The position numbers and the translations under genes were made by a program. Shown piece by piece: positions 1 through 11,300 of a stretch of DNA of 44,056 bases (positions are counted from its first letter, which is position 1; each line of letters starts with the position of its first letter). Under the pieces are notes generated by a model. The model worked only from the letters and a program-made list of their open reading frames with translations. It made no database searches and was not told the DNA's origin. The stretch comes from Beroe ovata (lineage: Eukaryota > Ctenophora > Nuda > Beroida > Beroidae): NCBI GenBank assembly GCA_946803715.1, contig CAMPET010000001.1, positions 1,145,648 through 1,189,703 on the forward strand, given 5' to 3'.

Positions 1-50
1 CACACACACACACACACACACACAGACACAGACACACACACACACACACA
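1..50. repeat. (CA)n microsatellite at window edge
   Basis: A CA dinucleotide run interrupted by two CAGA steps. The opposite edge of the window ends in a (GT)n run, so both edges sit in simple repeats. Confidence 0.95.
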
Positions 51-402
51 TTCATTAGACGAAACTAGTAAGTTTCCTTTCCGTGCCTCGATCGTGTTGA
101 ATTACAGTTCATTCGTTGTCAAGGGAACCCAGCAGCTTAAATATACATAAAATTAAGAATTAACTCTAAGAGAACACAAAACATGATGAGAGATTGATGA
201 TATGGCGATTCCTAAATTAATTATGGTATCGGCTAATATGTAATACTCGCTTACTGCAATTATATATTTCATGCTGAGATCTAGGGCCATATTCACACCA
301 TAAAGGATACGAAGGACTCAAGAAAATTCATGAATAATCACTCATCATACAATCACATCGTAGGCAATATCCCGTAATACACATTTAACACCGTAGACCC
401 AC

Positions 403-2843
403 CTGAATGCTGTCCAACTCGTCGTTAAGATCATCGAAATCCTCGTTAGTAGGAGGTAGGAGAGACATTTTCGGGACACTGACCCTGGATGAGGCCCTCG
501 ATGTTCTATCTGATGGGAGAAATAGGTGAGGGGTGAGTAGAGGAGGTGTGGGAAATATTTGGGGGGGGGCGTAGAATGTAGATTAGGTGAGGGTTATGTG
601 TGAAGAATGGGGTAAAAAAATGAGAGAAGTCGGAGAGCGAAAATAAAGCCCGGTGAAAGGTTGTTTTAATCTCAAGACTCAAACCTGTACTTTCTCCCGT
701 GAATCTCTTCTTGGGTTTTACAAGAGCTAGAGATCCCGGTGATACGATGAACCTGGAACAAATATTTCCGAGTGAGTGGAGAAATATATTCCAGTGAACT
801 CATAAGACCGAAAATGTCAGGGTCATTAAGTGAACTGAATCATAAGACTCGTCATAAAGGATTCTCTAGACAATGACCGGCATGTGTTGGTGTAAAATGG
901 GGCGGGGGTGAAAAACTACACGCATAAGTTCACAGCAATTTTCGCTGTAGAGTTTGTGTCGTTTCAGATCCGCTCCGCATTACACTGTCCATATTCAATA
1001 TTCAGTGACATCCAACAGTTAACCTTCACCTGTTTTCCCACTCTGCATTGATATCATCCCGAACGACGCACACCGGCACATCGTTCAGTCCCTTGATATG
1101 GCACACCCTGCGGGCGTGGGGGTTGTGCCGTCGCACCAACTCCAACTTGAAATCCCCGATATCGTCCACGTTCAGTCCCTCGTTACACGATAAAGATCTG
1201 AGAGTGGGTATTGTGAACACGAGCGCTTTTTTACGAGACCCGAGGAGTTGTTTCACCTAAAGTTTCCTATTACTAGAGTATTCAATTGTGATCTAAGCTC
1301 TTAATAACGCATGTTTTCATGAATTCTATAGTCTCGTGATTCGAATGTTCAGTGTAAACCCTAGATTATCTTTTTTATTTAACAAGCTATGAAAGCACAC
1401 GAAAAATTTTTAATGAAAGTTGTGTCTGCAGTCCTTGATGGGGGTCCAGCCTGTCCTCAATGATCATGAGGACTACACGCACAATATGAAATTAGCTAAA
1501 ACCACACGGTCCTCTGTGTGTGATGGTAGAGACACGGAAGACATGATGTGAATGATGATCAAGGATTCTCAATGATGCATTCTCAGGCAAATTGATCATA
1601 TAGGTGATCACACTACTGACAGGTCCCAACCTTTCCCTGTCAAGATGAAAAACTCTGCTTCACACATGAATATGCTCGGTGGTCACGAATATGAGTGTGT
1701 GTGTGTGGGTGATACCTAGTATACCTCGCGTGAGCTTCTCTGGCAAACTGATTACTGTACCGAAGGCGGGAGGAAGACTCGATCTTCTGTAGCTCACTCC
1801 GAACACGGAAGAAGGGATCTGTAGCCTCGGCCGTGTGATGAGCCTTGTCCTTGATGTCGGGCAACATATTGTGCTATTAATTAATAAATCACACGGTGGG
1901 GTAGTAGAGGAGAACATTGGTGAACTTAAATCATTGTACCATTAATAATGTGTCTGGTGATGTTGTACATATCATTGGTTGTGCAATGTGCATAATTTCC
2001 GCATATAACGGAAGCCAAGTAACTTAAGAGGAGCGATATTTAAAGTAACTTTATATGTTTTCGATTGTTGTAATTCACTACCTAGGCAACATAATGTTGG
2101 TTGTATTTCAATGCATGGTTATAAACAATAACTTGGGTCTTGCAGTTCAGGTCATTGGTCGATTCTAAACATAGCACAATTAATGATTTTCGTGTATAAC
2201 AGCTGGGTTGAATAAAATCGAAAAGGAATTATTTCGGATCCATTGTTTCGATGTGTATTAAGTGACTGAACAACTATGATTTGGATTGAGAACTGACAAA
2301 ACACATGGGCCATGTTATTCAGGTTGTAGCGAAATAGGTACAAGAAAGAGTGATAAACCTGACCTGTTACGATTGGTCTTTGATTTGGAGTTCTTGTTTA
2401 CACCTTTCTCTAATTCCTCCAACCTTCTATGTACTGTGCAAACCGGGACATCATTCAGTCCTTTCATCAAGGTCACGAATTCGGTGTGAGGTGCGTTTCG
2501 AATGGGATTATTTGAATGTGATTTGTTGTGACTGAAATATACAATAATTCAAATATGAAACAATCTCTTGATATGATACATAAGGCACTAAATTTCATTG
2601 ATAAATGATCAAAGGAGGATAGTAAAAGGAAAACAACCTTTTCTCAACTTTTGAACTATAGACTTGTGCTTTTGAATGACTGAGGATGTGAGGGTGATGT
2701 TGACAAGACTGTTGGATATTTTGGTTACTTCTTGGGTTATTGAAATAGCTTTTTAATGATAGTTTCATGTATCCAAACAGTCCTTGTAGATATGGATCAT
2801 GGAGCAAGGATATTTCATAAACTTCCTGTAACAAATAAGTCAT
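403..2843 (-). CDS. Unrecognised multi-exon gene, partial, with duplicated KGLNDVPVC motif
   Basis: I do not recognise this protein. Exons read on the minus strand: 2843(or 2825)..2638, 2531..2364, 1873..1725, possibly one starting near 1472, 1256..1030, and 509..403. The first three chain in phase (2 to 2 to 1). Further exons are needed between 1725 and 1256 and between 1030 and 509, because phases do not match directly. A possible start is ATG 2843 ([10 protein letters not shown]); alternatively 2825 follows a TTACAG acceptor. Two exons carry the related peptides [18 protein letters not shown] and [18 protein letters not shown], which suggests an internal exon duplication. The last visible exon encodes a Ser/Arg stretch and then an acidic [13 protein letters not shown] segment before a CAG|GTGGGT donor, so the gene continues beyond position 1. 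Exon 1873..1725 is open in two frames; I chose the one that fits the phase. Single exons are fairly convincing; the joined model is tentative. Confidence 0.5.
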
Positions 2844-2972
2844 TTTAGAATAATAGGTGCAGATCAAATCCTAAATACATGCAAAAACAAAAATTTCATG
2901 AAATTGATCACTGATCATTCACTGTTCGCTTTTAAATAATCATGTCTCATTGCCATATTGTAGCAGAGTGGA

Positions 2973-3290
2973 TCAATTCTCCAAGTAGAACTTGTCAGCA
3001 TTGGCATCCACAAACACACGGAGCCTGACAAGCAGTTCTCTCTTGATCTTGTCAGGAACTTTTGCTCTTGCCTTGGGAGTTAATTCTTTAATAAGTTCCT
3101 CAACATTTGGCTTTGCTCTATTCTTTCTCAATGCATCCCGGCAAAGTTGTTTCATCTCATTCCTCCACCCACATTCGGTTAGTCTTACTTTCAATAAATC
3201 AAGCATTCTCTCCTTCTCCCCTGATGATATCATTTCTTGGTTCAAAATACTTCTGATATGCTTCTCTGTAAGTTGATCAGAGGAATTCAT
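2973..3290 (-). CDS. ENY2: ENY2, transcription and mRNA export factor
   Basis: ENY2 (yeast Sus1) is a small nuclear protein of the SAGA histone H2B deubiquitinase module and the TREX-2 mRNA export complex. The ORF gives 105 residues, close to the roughly 101 of human ENY2. It keeps the family pattern throughout: an INQ/LNQ-like helix with SGEKERMLDLL, then LTECGWRNEMKQLC, VEELIKELTPKARAKVPD, and a final KRELLVRLRVF helix. The start is ATG 3290 (MNSSDQLTEK); the frame can be extended to 3311 only through a GTG. The coding region has no intron, which is notable beside neighbours with 2 to 12 exons. It lies 129 bases upstream of a possible start of the next minus-strand gene. A retrocopy is possible, but the intact frame and conserved residues argue for function. 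Confidence 0.93.
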   Translation of the reverse strand: MNSSDQLTEKHIRSILNQEMISSGEKERMLDLLKVRLTECGWRNEMKQLCRDALRKNRAKPNVEELIKELTPKARAKVPDKIKRELLVRLRVFVDANADKFYLEN

Positions 3291-4206
3291 GATGACCCAA
3301 TTTTGAAACACACTTCAAGGAACACTTTAATGAACACTTCACTCAGGACATTACCTTAGTTGTACTTATTAAGAGGTCTACTAAATAAGAAAATCGTGGA
3401 ATAGATTTCTTCATTTGTGCGTTTCTTAAGTTCTTCAGGTTTTAACTCATATTAGGTTTTAATTCATGTTTCTTAATTTCAACAGATAAAATGTTTTCAT
3501 AATTTTCACGAATAGCTTCTCATCATATATGATAACCCATTGTCGAATCACTTAGTTGATAATAATGGCACACGAGTCACCTTATGACACCACTGCACAT
3601 GCTAAGACTGTTACCCATCTGTACAACATCAAGTTTCCTATATAGATATGATTTGATTGTTTTTTGGAAGGGTACCAGTGTCATTATGTCCATGGGATGT
3701 GTTCTGGGCCCTAATTTAATAACAGCTATTCATGTGTTGGAGTTGGTTTCAAGTACATTTTGTTGAGTGAATGCCATTGTACCTGCTGATATCAAATTGA
3801 ACCTTTTCAAATTAAAAAATTCTTGTTTTCTCTATATGGTGTGCCTTGAAGAATTATTGCATTGATTTGAAATTTCTAGCTAAAGCTAAAGCCTATTTGC
3901 TCAAGCTAATCATCGACAAGGATTTGATCTTTTGGATTCCTCAACTCAATTTCAAAATTTAATCAATTTTAAAGGGTTCATAAATACTTATTGATACAGG
4001 TTCAACTATGGTAGGCATACCAATCTGCTGCACCTGCAATATAGTTATACTAATAAATAAATAAATAATGCGCTTAGCTGTCGACTGATGAGACAAATGA
4101 GTTATATGCGGCTTGCATAATGTCAAGCTAGACAACATTGAAGCAATTATTGTTGATTGATGACCATACCATAGCTTACCATACCCGCCACCCAGTCAAT
4201 GATCTG

Positions 4207-4618
4207 TCCACTGCTTTTCGCGCGCGCGCCCTCATTGAAAGCCGAATATTTGGAATTATAAGCACACGTTTTATGTTTATAAACACCTCTATTTAAAATT
4301 TCTACGGTGTTCCTCAAGGTCCCTTAGNTGTACTGAATAAGGGACCTTCAGGAACACCGTACTCTATTTAAAATTTCACTCTACTCTTGCTGGCGTTAAG
4401 CATGAAGGCTGGGCTTACTGCTAATAGGGGGATGCGATGGACCCGAAGGGTCCACACAGGCTGGGCTTGCCGGATGCTATTTGTCCACTGTTTCTTGCGC
4501 GAGGCGCGCGCGCGCCTTCATCGAAGGCCGAAACATAAAGGCGCGCGCCGCGCGCAAGAAACAGTGGACAGATAACATGAACATCCAGGCAAGGCTGGGC
4601 CGGGCGCGCGCGCGAGGG
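4207..4618. repeat. GC-rich palindromic dispersed repeat (MITE-like)
   Basis: Two or more related units. The clearest has perfect 20-base inverted arms at 4482-4501 and 4551-4570 (TGTCCACTGTTTCTTGCGCG and its complement) around a GCGCGC-rich core. A degenerate relative at 4207-4246 has TGTCCACTG followed by a GCGCGC run and a similar GAAAGCCG tail. A further GC-rich run is at 4602-4618. The shared string GTGGACAAATAGCAT recurs near 31361, beside another GCGCGC tract. This looks like a small non-autonomous element family; no transposase is visible. Confidence 0.6.
4303..4361. repeat. Hairpin, 24-bp stem, flanked by 16-bp direct repeats
   Basis: Arms 4303-4326 and 4338-4361 are complementary with one mismatch and an 11-base loop that includes an N at 4328. 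The hairpin sits between two identical copies of CTCTATTTAAAATTTC (4287-4302 and 4362-4377), which look like a long target-site duplication. A local assembly duplication around the N is the alternative. Confidence 0.75.
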
Positions 4619-4853
4619 AAGCAGAGGTCAAATAAAATCTGGCAATTTCACATCACGATAACTGAGTAATGAGTAAATTAGGGGCACCCAATGTGACGTG
4701 TGCATGTGCATGTGCACAGCAACGTCAAACGTGTACACGTCATATACACAGTAGAATACTTGAATTGGGTCTGTACTGGATTAGTAGAAAAATCTCGCCA
4801 AAACAGTGCACAACTTCTTAGAACAAGATGGAGCTGTATGAAAACAATGACGT

Positions 4854-4918
4854 GACAAGTTTTAATGAGTGTGGCCCGTCATGAAACACGTGGCGGGCCA
4901 CACTCATTAAAACTTGTC
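4854..4918. repeat. Perfect hairpin, 25-bp stem, 15-base loop
   Basis: Arms 4854-4878 and 4894-4918 are exact reverse complements. The stem combines TTTTAATGAGTGTGG with a GC-rich inner end. No coding potential. It could be a short inverted-repeat element or a structured RNA; the sequence does not decide. Confidence 0.85.
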
Positions 4919-5637
4919 GTAATTGTAAGTAAAATTTATTCTACAGTTTCAGCGTGCCAAGTAACTTTTGGTATGTGTCACTCTTGGTTCTGAAGAGGAT
5001 TGAAGGTCCCATTTGTTTACCTAGCAAGGTTGAAGGTTAAATTTGTTGAATGTGAAGAAAAAGGGCATTAACATTAACTAGTTTTCCTACCTTTTATGAT
5101 TGGGAATGATTCCCTTTCTTTCAATGTCTTGCCAGCTGTTAGCTACCTGAAACTTTGCTGAATTGGACAGTGGATGACTGTGGTAAAGGTGGAATTCTTG
5201 AATGGTTATGAATGTGTGTTTCCTAATTTCTTGCATCTTGTGATGGTTCAAAACCATAACAGTTCTATTATATTATTTATTGATTACTTTCAGCCAGCTT
5301 GCTGATGGGTTTCAAACCCGCTGGGTTTTATAATTGGATCACACAATGTAGGAAAATTGCATCAGTGATGCAGCATCAATTCACATATTGTTTGAAAATT
5401 TTCATTAACTGTCAAATTTGCATTTACGAAAATTACATACTTGTCTTATCATATTTTATCTGAGTGCAATAGAGTCCTTGTTTGCTTCTGCCATGCAACA
5501 GTCCCCTGACCTTGAGTCCACCCTGTGAAGAGCTCCGGACCTAGAGATCACCTGCTGCCAACCTACAGTCCTGCCCCCTTAGCCAGCATGTCAACAGCCT
5601 TTATGCTTGCCTGTCGGGTCTCAATTGAAATGTTTAA

Positions 5638-6544
5638 GGTTGCCCCTCGGCCCTCAGGCAGCAGAGCAAGTGCGGGAAGTGCAAAGTGATTTTGCCTGTC
5701 AAGGAGCTTGTAATCTACTGGAGAAGGCACTATATCACATCCCCCATGATACATAAAGGTTCTTTCTCAAACTCATTAAGCCTGACTTCCACAATGAATT
5801 TATTTGCTCATTAGGAGGGGCACCCCAGGGCCCAGGCCCTCAGAAGAAAGACTACCTTGCTCTAAGTGTGGCTGTAAAGTTTGTCCCTCTAACACTACCA
5901 CCAGGTTAGGAACTCTATAGGACTCTATAAACCCAGTTTTGCATACAAGGACTTGACAGACCACCTCTTAACTGCAAAGAGAGTATTTTTCAAGTTCAGG
6001 CATAAGACAAAGCATATCCAAACTTCTTGAGCAGATAATAGTCCTTTGACCTACATTCCCCCTGACCTATAGTCTTATACCCGCTGGCAACACTCCCATT
6101 TATACTCACCAAATGTTGATGCTTATTCACTAATCGTCTCTTTATCCATTAGCTTATGTCTATAATACAAGGAAAGGCGGTCCCCAGGAATTCAATCACT
6201 GAATCAGAACACTTCCACAAACCATTCCTCATCAGAAACCTACCTTACATGATGCGGGAAGTTTGTCCTCGACAGAAACAGACAATTGAAGGTTTGACAT
6301 TGCCACACAATTTGCAAATGAAGTAGGCCAGTCTCAATGCACACATTTTCTATTCAACAAATTTCTACAATTGAACAACTTCAGTTGGCATTTTACATTG
6401 CCCTCTTATGAGTTTGTTGATCTAACTAATAAGGTACTAATTACTATTCTAGGGAAATTAATGGCTTTGAGAATAAGATTTGCTAAAGTTCACCTGCCAA
6501 GGGAGAAGCGTAAGAAGAGAACGAGATCTTCAAGTGGCTCATGA
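5638..6544 (+). other. Coding-like fragments, possibly a decayed or unrecognised plus-strand gene
   Basis: Several short open stretches on the plus strand look protein-like but do not join into a clear model. 5638-5814 reads a KCGKCKVILPVKE segment followed by YWRRHY. 5849-5920 is Cys-rich (CSKCGCKVCPSN) in another frame. 5929-6030 reads DLTDHLLTAKRVFFKFRHKT. 6461-6544 begins at ATG and ends in a basic tail (EKRKKRTRSSSGS) before TGA. Cys pairs and basic residues suggest a zinc-binding or nuclear protein remnant, but this is inference. No splice chain or family match was found. Confidence 0.25.
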
Positions 6545-6613
6545 GGAATGAGGTTAGCTTTATCTTGCTTGATAATCAATATGATGATCGGATGATCGGA
6601 CTATAAAACACGA

Positions 6614-6671
6614 CAGTGGACTTTAGCACGACAAGGTTTCCTGCTTAAGTCCGTGTCGTGGTTTAGTCCAT
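6614..6671. repeat. Imperfect inverted repeat
   Basis: TGGACTTTAGCACGAC near 6614 is partly complementary to GTCGTGGTTTAGTCCA ending near 6671, with about four mismatches. A third related string (GGACTAAATCACGA) follows directly. Weak. Confidence 0.4.
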
Positions 6672-8014
6672 TTTGCGGACTAAATCACGAAACCTAATTC
6701 GCACGTCTCTTCCGCAATCTATTTTATGTGACAACTACAAAACCCGTCAAGTGGACTCTGGACAAATTGAGATCCGTAATATAATATTTGCAGTATCGCA
6801 CGCTTAATGATCCTTTTCACAAGTAAGAATGGGGGAATCATTGGCAGTTGTGTTTTTGTCCGGGAATCGATGAAACGTCCTTATTACATCGTCATCATCA
6901 CTTAATTTCATCAGAGTCTTGTGACTATAATATGCGCATATTCATATTACATGGACATATTCTCACAGAGAGACACATTCTATTCTTTCTGGCACAATGC
7001 CAACATTCAAAGTTCTGAGGCTTCTCTTGCTATTTGTGTTCACCGATTGTAAAACTGCGTGTAACTTCGTGGCAATTTCTCAAGACATGTCTCGACTAGT
7101 TGGTGTCTAGATTATGCCTCATAATTATCTGTCAAACACAAGACAACGCCTCAGTAATTCAATCTGCCGTCTGCTTCACCTCCATTAATTAATGGGTTGG
7201 AATAACCCAAACAATTCGCCAAGTGGCTGACCGTAGCATCACATGATGGAAAATCCGCACAATCACATACGCAGTGAAATCACCTGCCTTTTGTGTAGCT
7301 TGTTGAGAAGGCGCGGGCTCAATTTTCGAGGGTACTTTGATTAGGAATGCGCGCACAGTCAAAAATGTCCCGCGCGCGCGTAAATCGATAAAATTCCACA
7401 CTGTACACTATAATACATTTAAACTATTTTGACCCTACTTCGTTATATTTTCAGGAATTTTGGAGGACCCCACCATGCTAACCAGAGATTGTGTTCGGAG
7501 CGAGAATCTACTTTGAGAGACGTGATCGAACTCAGAGCGGGACCCATAGTGTAACGTGTAATTTAAACTACAATCTGATTCTGTTTTTAAAAAGACCCAT
7601 CGAGTTACTTTAAATATTTGTTTGGAACAAGTCTAAATATTACTTTTTAAGAAATATAACAGAATTGTATTGTAATGATTTCTAAATATGTGATTGTTTG
7701 TAATCATAACACTACAACTATCGATCAACAATATTTGCTGAATCTTTTTATGCGAAGCGATAGATACTATTCTGATTTCTTGAAATCGTCATATGATTAT
7801 TATTATTTTCGATATGATTTTATGTTTTTCTATCAACACTAATACAGTAGACACTGTCCTCCACCAATGTACTATCTGAAAATTAGTGTCCATATTGAAG
7901 TGGATGGAACATTGGTGTCTGATAGTGCTACGTCATTGGACATGATATCGATTATCGCTTGTTTACTATGATTATTACTAACGTTTCATAAGAATTGTTG
8001 AATAACTTTTTGGT

Positions 8015-8020
8015 TTTATT
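8015..8020 (-). promoter_or_regulatory. Candidate polyadenylation signal of EPT1
   Basis: AATAAA on the minus strand, about 285 bases past the EPT1 stop codon. Position and motif fit; cleavage is not demonstrated. Confidence 0.4.
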
Positions 8021-8302
8021 GTTACTGAAATAACAAATCATGTCTTATATTCACAGACCGAATAATAATGATACAATCAATCAAACCAAATCACACTGCC
8101 TTGTTGTCGGTATATGTCTACGTTCCTAGAAATTCCGATCAAAAAAGTCAAATTATAAACAACAAATTCAAATACATCTTAACTTACACAATGAAATGGG
8201 ACAGTGTTGCTAATCTAATTCAGTAATAGATAAGTCTCATCTCTTTACTTGATGATAACTTTCCAATAACTTGGACAGTAGATTGTAGAATAATGACGGA
8301 AC

Positions 8303-11300
8303 CTATGCTAATTGCTCGCTAATTGCCATAAACTCGCAGTACTTCGTCTCTGAAAGATTTCAGAGAATCACACAACATTGAACAATCATATCATGGTAGG
8401 CTGCTTACACAATTATAACGATGACAACATGATCTTATGATGGGTAATAGTACTATCGAACTCACCTGGTTCACTAGGTTCTATCTGCGTGTTGACGTGA
8501 TGCTAAAAGCACAAATGTTCAAGTGATCACACAAGTCGTTCACCTATGTGGAATAGAATTCGAAAGTTCGAGAAAACTGGGCAAAAATTATGAGTCAAAA
8601 ACCTTCCAAATTCCTTGAGACTCCAGACTATTATTATAACTCACCACGACGTATGCATAGTGGAAGAAAGAGCACATGGCGAACACGCTGTATAGAGTCA
8701 GGATAACACTAGGGTTTAACCCCACTACCACGCTAAGGAACCACATGACAAACAGGGGTACCAGTGGGGGTTCTATCAGGTTACATCGGGTACTGGACAT
8801 CTGGTTTATCATCAGTCGACACTGGGGAGTGTGGGGGATGTTACGAATTTTGTCTCACGAATTCTATCTTCATGAAGTAACTTCAAATTCTTGACTTACC
8901 ACTACGTTGGAAAAGGTAAAGCCGTACGCTAAGGTCCATATTCTTGGATGTGATAGGAAAGTGTCGGAGCAAAACACCGGGAATGAGCAGAGTAGGAAGT
9001 TTAAAATGATGTAGGGAACCCAGGGTCTCATGACCTCAGACCATTGGTCTTGCTTATGAGTCCCAGCTTTCATCGCCCTGCATAATGCATGGAGTATAAA
9101 GTATCCTGCATAATCACACGATTTGCCATGCCTGATGTACGATTGCACGAGCCCCGAGTATTCGATCGAAATGATTTTAAAGCACGGGTGAATCGCATGA
9201 TAATTTGGCATGATACGAAAAAGCGCACCTTCTGCGTGCATTTATCTAGAGTGCGCTGCGCGCGCAACAAAAGCGCGCTAGTTTTGCGCTTCATGTCCTA
9301 TAAATCTGTTATCGCGGCTCACGCAAAGTCAGCCAAAATAAACTTATCTGAAGTTGAAGTTCCATTGACTTCAGAGTGACGTTATTTACAGTAAAACGTC
9401 ATCACGCTAGATAAGAAATGACGTCAATAGAAACTTACAGGTGCACGTTGAGACAGCTCAAACCAAACGAACCGAGCATTCCAACTAAAAATGATAAGTG
9501 TATGTTAAAAATAAGAAAATCCTAGAATTGAAGGTTGGAATTTCCCATTAAATATCGTTAACCAATGTTACACCACTCATCAACCCATCAAATCCTATCA
9601 AAATCTGATGATAAATTCGACGTTACCTGGTAGCAGCAAGTACATCAGATGGTTCAGTGATATGAAGTTATCGGCAAAGAAACTTTTCAAACCGACTGGG
9701 GTCATGAAACCAGCCATGAAGAATAGGGCCACCACAATCTGTGAAGGAATGAGCGATTGTGCGATGATTCATTGATTCAACATATCTGCATTTTCAGGAG
9801 AATGAGGAAAATTTAAGAATTTTTCGACTGATTTTGTTACTTCTTCCTTTAAAACTCACACATTGGGCAATATCGAATAGCCACGGCAAGTACAGTATAC
9901 CAGTATTGTATTTCTCCCAATGGGAGACCCAGAAGTTGAAAGTGAGGCTGAGAAGTAGGAATGGGGCGTAGTACAGGTTAATGCCACCATTCTCTGGATT
10001 TGTTCCAAACACACCTGTTAGGAAGCACACCGTTTTGATGGAGACAAGTCAAACAACTGACAAGATGGATTTGAATTCCCTCGTACATAACACAATATTC
10101 TCTAGAATATACACATAAGATGAAAACTAGCCCGGTCTTTGGCATTTTATCTTGCATTATAGTGCCATCTAGCGGCTGTATAGTCAATAACTGGCTATCA
10201 TGATACTGAACATGTGATAAGAGTATACATATAGGCGCCATTAAAAACAGTGAACACTCGAGAATAGAGTGCTATGTGGGCTAATAACACACACCTACAC
10301 AGTACACACTCGTGTTGACTCAGCTCAACATTGAGAATGTGTGCGTTGCACTCAGTACATGTGTAGTGTGTACCAAGTACACTGTACAATGTACATGGTT
10401 CATTGTAATTGGTGTGAAATGCAAACTATTGTGCATTCTGCATAATGGAATGTATGAGTTTTCGACAACAAATAATAGACATCTACATTACACCCTTCCT
10501 TTGGCTTGATTATCATATACTCTTAGTTCATTGTGCAGACAATATCTATAAACATGATATAAGTAGTGTCGAAATATATAGCAAACTTGACATATATGAG
10601 TGTGTGCTGGTGTCAGAATGATGACATTTATTGCCGTCCTCACGCATGCGTCATGTGACATGTGGGATGCTGATGACAGCTCTACAGAGACGTTGTCAGT
10701 GAACGTTATTCCGAATTCAGAGGGGGGGGGGGANCGCAATTTCTTGTGGTTCTGTCTCGGCAGTCATTTCGCGCCGGTGCAATATATGATATTCAGTACC
10801 CCAGATATATTGATCTCAGACTGCAGACAAGAGCGGACGTAGTATTGGATTACAGATAACAGTCAGTCACACCCGTGAAAATTATAAAGAAGACAGGGCT
10901 ATACTACCATTTTATTTCACAAAATATCTCCAATCACGTCCCACGATACTTGTACCTCACAAAATGATGTGTTTTGGTCAGAGAATGAATATCAGATTTT
11001 TTCATTCAAGATAATTCTCTCTCGCTAACGCTACAAATTCACCAAATTCACTTCTCTAAATTCAGACTATAGTTACTAGTTACTAGGTGTGTGCATTGTG
11101 CAACGATGCAGTCGCTACAACCGTCACAAAATATCAGTAATCATAACCACAATTACTGGCATACTCACTCATTAGTGAGACAGGTAGCATCCACATACAG
11201 TTGCTATCAATTCCGTGATCCATGAGTTCTCCCAGTGGTGATCCAGAACCTGAAATACAACACCCATGCAGTGTTAGAGAGTGGTTATTGATTGGTTATC

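Larger units (their letters stand above)
3291..8302. other. Spacer between EPT1 and ENY2
   Basis: About 5 kb without a convincing gene. It holds GC-rich palindromic repeats (4207-4618), two near-perfect hairpins (4303-4361 and 4854-4918), a weak inverted repeat near 6614-6671, coding-like fragments at 5638-6544, and another GCGCGC cluster at 7310-7385. The ENY2 promoter should lie just above 3290, but I see no clear TATA box. The stretches 3320-4200 and 6680-7300 show nothing I can name. Confidence 0.6.

Noticed and set aside
8589-8644. EPT1 ending in the extended exon 10 (TAA at 8590)
   Set aside because: A consensus GTGAGT donor at 8644 and two phase-matched downstream exons give a C-terminus closer to family length; kept as an alternative isoform only.
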